Shown here in pieces: positions 58,393 through 64,000 of a stretch of DNA of 64,000 nucleotides (positions are counted from its first letter, which is position 1; the number at the start of each line of letters is the position of its first letter). This stretch comes from Undibacterium sp. 5I1 (GTDB taxonomy: Bacteria > Pseudomonadota > Gammaproteobacteria > Burkholderiales > Burkholderiaceae_D), in assembly GCF_034314085.1 (NCBI RefSeq), contig NZ_JAVIWI010000001.1, forward strand, positions 1,612,001 to 1,676,000. Direction: 5' to 3'. The notes beneath the pieces were generated by a model, which did no database searches, had not been told where the DNA came from, and saw nothing but the letters and a program-made list of their open reading frames with translations. The position numbers and the translations under genes are program-made.

Positions 58393-61300
58393 CTATCCTG
58401 GTCCGTCACCATCGCCGTGTCCACGGGTTTCTACCGGGACCGCACCGCCATTTTTACCTTCGAAGAAGAAAGGCTTTCTGGCTTTAGACGTACCACCCAC
58501 TTCGTTCATCGTGTTGACATCGTACAAACGGCCGTTCAGCATCACATTGGTAATTTTGTCGGAGTTTTGGATGTTCGCCAAAATGTCGCCGTTGATGATA
58601 ACCAGATCGGCCAGTTTGCCGGTCTCTAATGACCCGACATCTTTTTCCATACCAAGATATTTAGCACCGTTCAGCGTTGCGACACGGATCGCTTCTAGCG
58701 GTGTCATGCCACCACGACCGAGTGTCCACATTTCCCAATGGGCGCCCAAACCTTCACGCTGACCGTGTGCACCCAGATTGACCGGGACGCCAGCGCGTTG
58801 CAATTCGGTTGCTGTGCGGGCGATGTTGAAGACGTTGTAATCCTCTTCTGGTGCAGTCTCCACCCGCACACTACGTGCTTGCAACACCGTCGCGGGTACA
58901 TAACGCGACAAAATCGGATGACGCCATACATCCGTGTGTGCATACCAATAATGCTCGCCATCCAGTCCGCCATAACCAACGATCAGGGTTGGTGTGTAGC
59001 CCACTTTGGTTTGCGACCATAATTGTTTCACGTCGTCATAGGCATTGGCGACCGGGATTGCATGTTCGATGCCCGTATGCCCATCAACGACCATCGTCAT
59101 ATTATGCTCAAACAGTGAACCACCTTCTGGCACCACCATCATGCCGGTCTCACGCGCCGCTTCCAAAATTTGCTGACGCTGATCGCGACGTGGCTGGTTA
59201 TAACTCTTGACTGAGATGGCTCCGCCCGCTTTCAGGCGTTTTAAATGCGTGAGTGCGTCATCCAAATTATTGACGATGGCGCTCATGTTGGCCTTTGCAC
59301 CGTACAAAATCGTCCCGGTAGAAAAAATCCGCGGCCCCACCACTTTGCCCGCCCGTTGCAGTTCGCTCTGGCTAAAAATCTCAGCCGTGTCGTTGGATGG
59401 ATCATGGATCGTCGTCACACCAAAGGCAAGTGAGGCATAGTTGATCCAGCTTTGCTGTGGAATGATTTCATCCTCACCCATACCGCCGTGCCAATGCACA
59501 TCGACGATGCCAGGAATAATCGTTTTACCAGCAGCATCGATTTGCATCGCACCAGCCGGGATTGCGACGTCTGCGGCCTTACCAATGGCGACGATGCGAT
59601 TATCTATAATCACAATGCGTCCATTCTCGATGACTTCATCCCCGCGCATGGTCACAATACGCGCACCAGAAATTACCTTGGTGCCGACGGGCTTATTCGC
59701 GGCTTCCTGGAAACCAATTTTCAACCCCGCCTCGGTTGGTTTAGCGACTTCTTTAGGAGAACCCGGCAAAAACGTGAACGCATTTTTTAATTCGCTACTA
59801 AACAGTTCATCACCCAGCGAGAAAAAAATCTTGCTGCTATCGCCCGACCAATGCGTATAGTCACCCGCATTAACATCAAGCTGCTTGACGGGCAACGCAT
59901 CCATTTTTGGCCCTACGGTCACAGGCTTACCCGCGATCGGCAGCGGTGTGACATAGGTATGGAAGCGCTCGGTAAATGCCAGCCAGTTGCCGTCTGGCGA
60001 CAAGGCAAAGTCACTCACAAATTCGCCTTTAGCCACGGCTTGCTCTTCCCCTTTGTTTAAATCAATGCGGACAAGCGATGTCGTCCAATCTACTTCACCG
60101 GCGCGTTTCATGCGGGACACATACAACTGATCATTATCTTTGCCAAACTGTGGCGCGCTGCCCTCATCAGTGACTAAGCGCGGAGTCGCTTTACCATCCG
60201 CACTCGTCACAAAAATACCGGTATCCAAACCAAACCAGGGTGTCGTCAAATAACCGCCATGCATTTTTTCAAAAGCGATTTGTTTGCCATCGGGAGAAAA
60301 TTGAGGATTCACATATTTACCAGGACTCTTGGTGATAATCGTTTCTGAGCCGCCACGCACATCAATGGTACGCACCGATCCCAGTTTTTCATCATCCCAG
60401 GTGGTGAATACGATGCTGCGACCATCACGAGAAAATCGTGGGAAAAATTCAAAATGGTCTTGTTGTTTGGTCAAACGCTGCGGCGTGCCATTTGGCAAAT
60501 CGCGTACATACAATTGCCCTAAAGCCGAGTACACCACTTTATTACCTTGTGGCGAAACATTCACCCAGCGCAGTTGATGCACATCAAATTTATCTGGCGC
60601 GACGGGCGTTTCAAAACGGACGGCAGCACGGATTTCTCTGGTGTCTTTGACGTGAAAAGCGATTTCTTTTGCGGTATGCGCAAATGGATCAACACGCCAA
60701 ATTTTACCTTTGGCCCACAGCACCATTTGTTTGCTGCCCGGCAGCCAACTCATCGACGGATACACGCCATGCACAGCCCAGGTTTCTTGCATATCGCGCT
60801 CTAGGTCACTCCATGCAACTTTCTCTTCACCGGTCTCTAAGTCTTTCAAAAATAAAGTACTTTGGTTGCGCACGCGACGCACAAACGCCAAGTATTTACC
60901 ATCAGGCGAAGGCGTTGGACGTACCGCACCACCAGCGCCGCTGACAAACGCTTTGGTCTTACCGTCTTTTAAATCTTTACGGAAAATCTGATAAATCTGG
61001 GCATTCCCATTTTTATTGTATTCAAATGAATTCCCCGGTGTCGTGTCCTGGGAGTAGTAAACATAACGACCATCAGGAGAAAAAGCAGGCTCGCCCAAAT
61101 CTTTTTGCCAATTTGGTTTCTCATTCAATTGCACACCCGCGCCACCGCCAATGGAGTACAACCAAATCTCGCCAGACCCCAATGAACGCGTACCAGTAAA
61201 GTGCTTACGGGCAGCAATATACTGACCATTCGGATGCCAGACAGGATTATTCAATAAGCGGAAATCTTCTTTGGTCAAGGCGTGTGCGTTGCTGCCATCC

Positions 61301-61680
61301 ACATCCATCACCCAAATATTGTCGCCACCACCGGCATCTGACATGTAGGTTAATTGCTTACCATCTGGCGAAAAGCGCGCCTGCATTTCCCACGCGATGC
61401 TATGTGTCAGTGCTTTAGCCTCGCCACCTTCAACTGGCATCAAATACAAATCGCCCAGCAAATCAAACACAATTTGCTTACCGTCAGGGCTGACGTCAAC
61501 ACTCATCCAGGTACCGGTTTTGGTATCGACAGCCACCGTGCTCGCCACACCTGGCGGCGCATTCACGTCCCATTTTTTCTTGGCATCAGCGGCGTCTTTG
61601 GGGGTTTCTGCACTGATGGCGACGGTACTACACAAGCTGAGTAGTAAGGCGCACCAATGTGCTTTTGTGATGAATTGCAT
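58393..61680 (-). CDS. TolB-type propeller / amidohydrolase fusion protein (secreted)
   Basis: A 1095-residue protein with an N-terminal signal peptide (CALLLSLCSTVAISAE). Residues 40-660 or so contain many TolB/PD40 beta-propeller repeats with the SPDGK motif (for example RFSPDGKQLTYMSDAGGG and PQFSPDGKQIAFEKM). The C-terminal 430 residues form an amidohydrolase-superfamily domain with the metal-binding DVHWHGGMG and later SKSYNQ- and GHTGIEH-like segments, then KYLGMEKDVGSLETGKLADL. It is probably a periplasmic hydrolase of a peptide- or amide-like substrate. The tail ends in a Gly/Asp-rich stretch. Not obviously linked to its neighbours. Confidence 0.85.
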   Translation of the reverse strand: MQFITKAHWCALLLSLCSTVAISAETPKDAADAKKKWDVNAPPGVASTVAVDTKTGTWMSVDVSPDGKQIVFDLLGDLYLMPVEGGEAKALTHSIAWEMQARFSPDGKQLTYMSDAGGGDNIWVMDVDGSNAHALTKEDFRLLNNPVWHPNGQYIAARKHFTGTRSLGSGEIWLYSIGGGAGVQLNEKPNWQKDLGEPAFSPDGRYVYYSQDTTPGNSFEYNKNGNAQIYQIFRKDLKDGKTKAFVSGAGGAVRPTPSPDGKYLAFVRRVRNQSTLFLKDLETGEEKVAWSDLERDMQETWAVHGVYPSMSWLPGSKQMVLWAKGKIWRVDPFAHTAKEIAFHVKDTREIRAAVRFETPVAPDKFDVHQLRWVNVSPQGNKVVYSALGQLYVRDLPNGTPQRLTKQQDHFEFFPRFSRDGRSIVFTTWDDEKLGSVRTIDVRGGSETIITKSPGKYVNPQFSPDGKQIAFEKMHGGYLTTPWFGLDTGIFVTSADGKATPRLVTDEGSAPQFGKDNDQLYVSRMKRAGEVDWTTSLVRIDLNKGEEQAVAKGEFVSDFALSPDGNWLAFTERFHTYVTPLPIAGKPVTVGPKMDALPVKQLDVNAGDYTHWSGDSSKIFFSLGDELFSSELKNAFTFLPGSPKEVAKPTEAGLKIGFQEAANKPVGTKVISGARIVTMRGDEVIENGRIVIIDNRIVAIGKAADVAIPAGAMQIDAAGKTIIPGIVDVHWHGGMGEDEIIPQQSWINYASLAFGVTTIHDPSNDTAEIFSQSELQRAGKVVGPRIFSTGTILYGAKANMSAIVNNLDDALTHLKRLKAGGAISVKSYNQPRRDQRQQILEAARETGMMVVPEGGSLFEHNMTMVVDGHTGIEHAIPVANAYDDVKQLWSQTKVGYTPTLIVGYGGLDGEHYWYAHTDVWRHPILSRYVPATVLQARSVRVETAPEEDYNVFNIARTATELQRAGVPVNLGAHGQREGLGAHWEMWTLGRGGMTPLEAIRVATLNGAKYLGMEKDVGSLETGKLADLVIINGDILANIQNSDKITNVMLNGRLYDVNTMNEVGGTSKARKPFFFEGKNGGAVPVETRGHGDGDGPG

Positions 61681-62109
61681 CTTGTCTCCAGTGGGTATTG
61701 AATCAGCAGGATCAGCGTTAGGAAAATTTGGATAAATTAAACCAACAGCACGGCGATTAAACTCAGCGATTGCTTAGCGATTGAATTACGCTGCTGATAT
61801 TGTAAAAGAACATTGCCAGATTGAATTAAGTTGTCTGATTTAATTATGTGTTACTTGATTATGTATCAGCACAATCTCGCATGTTGATCGCTATTAAATG
61901 GATGCCCAAAGGAGTTAAGGCGTCATTCCCGCATGGTTTTAGCCGAAATCCAGCGACGTTTGTTGCGCCGCACGTCTGAATTGATAGCGACAATACTATT
62001 TATCAGGCTAACGACACGGGATACCGTTTAAAAACATGCCAGAATGGCATGAAAAATCCATCATCCATAAAAATCTGCCCACATTCAAACTATATGCCAA
62101 CAAGAAATC
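61681..62109. other. Non-coding spacer upstream of the amidohydrolase gene
   Basis: About 430 bp with no credible gene. A stretch at 61921-61957 reads CGTCATTCCCGC, then ATCCAGCGAC, resembling a widespread class of bacterial intergenic repeats with those words. A small hairpin TGCCAGAATGGCA is at about 62037. Confidence 0.35.
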
Positions 62110-62197
62110 AATATACTCCCCATTATTTATAAAAAAATTACCCTATCGTCCAGACTTTATATGGACAATTAAAATATACTTACCAGGTGTATATAAA
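62110..62197 (+). repeat. Dispersed element family, copy H
   Basis: Begins AATATACTCCCCATTATT (62110), arm AAAAAAATTACCC, inner repeat CGTCCAGAC...TATGGACAATTAA, then AATATACTTACC and AGGTGTATATAAA. 88 bp, the best reference copy for the left end. It lies between the clpB end and the amidohydrolase start. Confidence 0.78.
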
Positions 62198-62265
62198 AAT
62201 TTAAACTAGCGAGTAGACGTACTGCAGATCAAAAACAAATCCAATCTAAAGAGATCGGTCAACAA

Positions 62266-62290
62266 CCCTTACTGCATTGCGCAGTAAGGG
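62266..62290 (-). terminator. Hairpin downstream of clpB
   Basis: CCCTTACTGC (62266-62275) and GCAGTAAGGG (62281-62290) form a perfect 10-bp stem. On the minus strand the bases after it are TTGTTGACC, a weak U-tract. It lies 41 bp after the clpB stop. Confidence 0.55.
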
Positions 62291-62331
62291 CTCGGGGCTC
62301 ACTTCACCTAACTTCGATTACTTCACTTACT

Positions 62332-64000
62332 TTAGTTAAACACCAACACCCCATTATCAACATCAACCTTAATCACATCCTTAGGTCCAAACTTACCTTG
62401 CAACAGTAACTTGGATAATGGATTTTCGATCTCTTGCTGAATCGCGCGTTTGAGTGGTCGTGCGCCGTACACCGGGTCGAAACCTGCTTCTGCGATTTTC
62501 TGCAATGCCGCTTCGCTGATGTGCAAACCCATATCCATTTGTGTCAGACGTTTTTCTAAATCATGTAACTGGATCTTAGCGATGGCGCCGATGTTTTTGG
62601 CGTCAAGCGCGTGGAATACGACGATATCGTCAATCCGGTTAATAAACTCTGGGCGGAAATGCATTTTTACTTCGCCCATGACCGCCATTTTTATCACTGC
62701 CGGATCACTGCCTTCCATTGCCTGAATCTGATGCGAGCCAAGGTTGGACGTCATCACGATGACCGTATTTTTAAAATCCACCGTGCGACCTTGCCCATCG
62801 GTCAGACGACCGTCATCCAGCACTTGCAGAAGCACATTAAAGACATCCTGGTGCGCTTTCTCTACCTCGTCTAACAGAATAACGCTATACGGCTTGCGAC
62901 GCACTGCCTCGGTCAGATAACCGCCCTCTTCATAACCTACATAGCCAGGAGGCGCGCCGATTAAACGCGAGACAGAATGCTTCTCCATAAATTCGCTCAT
63001 GTCGATACGGATCAGAGAATCTTCTGTATCAAACATAAAGCCTGCGAGGGCTTTGCAAAGCTCGGTTTTACCAACGCCCGTTGGGCCCAAAAATAAGAAA
63101 GAACCGTAAGGCCGGTTGGGGTCACCCAAGCCAGCGCGGGAGCGGCGGATGGCATCAGATACCGCGCCAATAGCCTCGTCCTGCCCGACCACGCGCTTAT
63201 GCAAAACCTCTTCCATTTGCAGCAACTTCTCGCGCTCGCCTTGCATCATGCGCGAGACTGGGATACCGGTCGCACGCGAGACAATCTCGGCAATTTCTTC
63301 CGCACCGACTTGGGTGCGCAGCAACTTGTGCTTGCCTTGATTGCCCGCCTGAGTTGCGTCTGCTTGCTTCAGCTGCGCCTCTAGTTCTGGCATACGGCCA
63401 TACTGCAACTCGGACATGGTTTGCCAGTCACCGCGACGTTTGGCATCTTCCATTTGCAGTCGGATTTTTTCTATCTCTTCTTTGATATGGGTGCTGCCTT
63501 GGACAGTAGCTTTTTCTGACTTCCAGATTTCTTCCAGATCGGCGTATTCCAGCGAGAGTTTGGCGATTTCTTCTTCGATTAACACCATCCGTTTTTTAGA
63601 ACCTTCGTCTTTCTCACGCTTGACTGCCTCGCGCTCGATTTTAAGTTGGATCAGACGACGATCCAGCTTATCCATGACCTCCGGTTTAGAATCAATTTCA
63701 ATCTTGATTTTAGCCGCTGCCTCATCAATCAAATCAATCGCTTTATCGGGTAAAAACCGATCAGTAATATACCGGTGCGACAATTCTGCCGCTGCGATAA
63801 TCGCAGGGTCAGTGATGTCTACACCGTGATGAACTTCGTACTTTTCTTGCAGTCCACGCAGGATGGCAATGGTTGCCTCGACGCTAGGTTCATCGACGAT
63901 AATTTTTTGGAAGCGGCGTTCCAGCGCTGCATCTTTCTCTATATATTTGCGATATTCGTCCAGCGTCGTGGCTCCGACGCAATGTAATTCGCCGCGTGCC
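62332..64000 (-). CDS. clpB: ATP-dependent chaperone ClpB, C-terminal part (cut by window edge)
   Basis: Hexameric disaggregase that rescues aggregated proteins with DnaK. The 556 visible residues begin inside the first AAA domain ([20 protein letters not shown]). They continue through the middle coiled coil and the second AAA domain: Walker [15 protein letters not shown], Walker [12 protein letters not shown], the aromatic pore loop [13 protein letters not shown], and [13 protein letters not shown] sensor 2 as ARPLKRAIQ. The N-terminal part is outside the window. Confidence 0.96.
   Translation of the reverse strand, partial: ARGELHCVGATTLDEYRKYIEKDAALERRFQKIIVDEPSVEATIAILRGLQEKYEVHHGVDITDPAIIAAAELSHRYITDRFLPDKAIDLIDEAAAKIKIEIDSKPEVMDKLDRRLIQLKIEREAVKREKDEGSKKRMVLIEEEIAKLSLEYADLEEIWKSEKATVQGSTHIKEEIEKIRLQMEDAKRRGDWQTMSELQYGRMPELEAQLKQADATQAGNQGKHKLLRTQVGAEEIAEIVSRATGIPVSRMMQGEREKLLQMEEVLHKRVVGQDEAIGAVSDAIRRSRAGLGDPNRPYGSFLFLGPTGVGKTELCKALAGFMFDTEDSLIRIDMSEFMEKHSVSRLIGAPPGYVGYEEGGYLTEAVRRKPYSVILLDEVEKAHQDVFNVLLQVLDDGRLTDGQGRTVDFKNTVIVMTSNLGSHQIQAMEGSDPAVIKMAVMGEVKMHFRPEFINRIDDIVVFHALDAKNIGAIAKIQLHDLEKRLTQMDMGLHISEAALQKIAEAGFDPVYGARPLKRAIQQEIENPLSKLLLQGKFGPKDVIKVDVDNGVLVFN

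Overview
The window looks like a chromosomal segment of a betaproteobacterium of the order Burkholderiales, most likely family Oxalobacteraceae. Three conserved gene orders support this: ndk-rlmN-pilW-rodZ-ispG-hisS, surE-pcm-nlpD-rpoS, and ribBA-ribH-nusB. The AT-rich spacers and moderate base composition, judged by eye, fit a lower-GC genus such as Undibacterium. The genus is inference.

Layout. 1-5.4 kb (minus): a housekeeping operon running from ndk through rlmN, pilW, rodZ and ispG to hisS, which is cut by the window edge. 5.7-11.1 kb (minus): rlmD, then the surE-pcm-nlpD-rpoS stationary-phase and repair cluster. 11.2-14.9 kb: a quinone oxidoreductase (plus), an HD-GYP c-di-GMP phosphodiesterase-like protein and a uracil-DNA-glycosylase-fold protein with a broken active-site motif (both minus). 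14.9-26.3 kb (minus): a near-complete type II secretion operon in the order gspG-H-I-J-K-L-M-N-D-E-F-C. Just upstream is a secreted M4 (thermolysin-like) metalloprotease, a likely substrate of that machine. 29.3-30.4 kb: an intact IS30-family element. 30.5-35 kb: an orphan molybdopterin oxidoreductase large subunit, a DUF1289 protein, a MarC protein, a small membrane or secreted protein and recR. 35-38 kb: ybaB and dnaX. 38.4-40 kb: an alpha/beta hydrolase. 40.3-41.4 kb: a second IS30 copy of the same length. 41.5-43 kb: tandem secreted Cache-domain proteins and the SRP RNA. 43.4-47.9 kb: an ABC ATPase with a giant ABC-permease/M1-peptidase fusion. 48.4-52.1 kb: a glutathione transferase, ubiD, a strong 6S RNA candidate and a lytic transglycosylase. 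52.2-57.8 kb: a LysR regulator, a DUF3224 protein, an aminotransferase and the nusB-ribH-ribBA cluster. 58.4-64 kb: a TolB-propeller/amidohydrolase protein and clpB, cut by the window edge.

The most unusual signal lies between the genes. At least seven, probably eight, copies of an AT-rich element of about 85-90 bp are scattered through the intergenic spacers, roughly one per 8 kb. Each complete copy has ends of the type AATATACTCCCC / GGGGAGTATATT, and most have an inner CCA...TGG hairpin. They look like a non-autonomous mobile element (MITE-like) or a structured intergenic repeat, and no transposase with matching ends is in the window. Both IS30 copies sit 34-35 bp beyond the same end of such an element, in the same orientation, each with its own 3-bp target duplication. 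The IS30 transposase gene also carries an 11-bp copy of the element end near its 3' terminus. A second small inverted-repeat family, with ends containing ACTTACG, is present in two copies.
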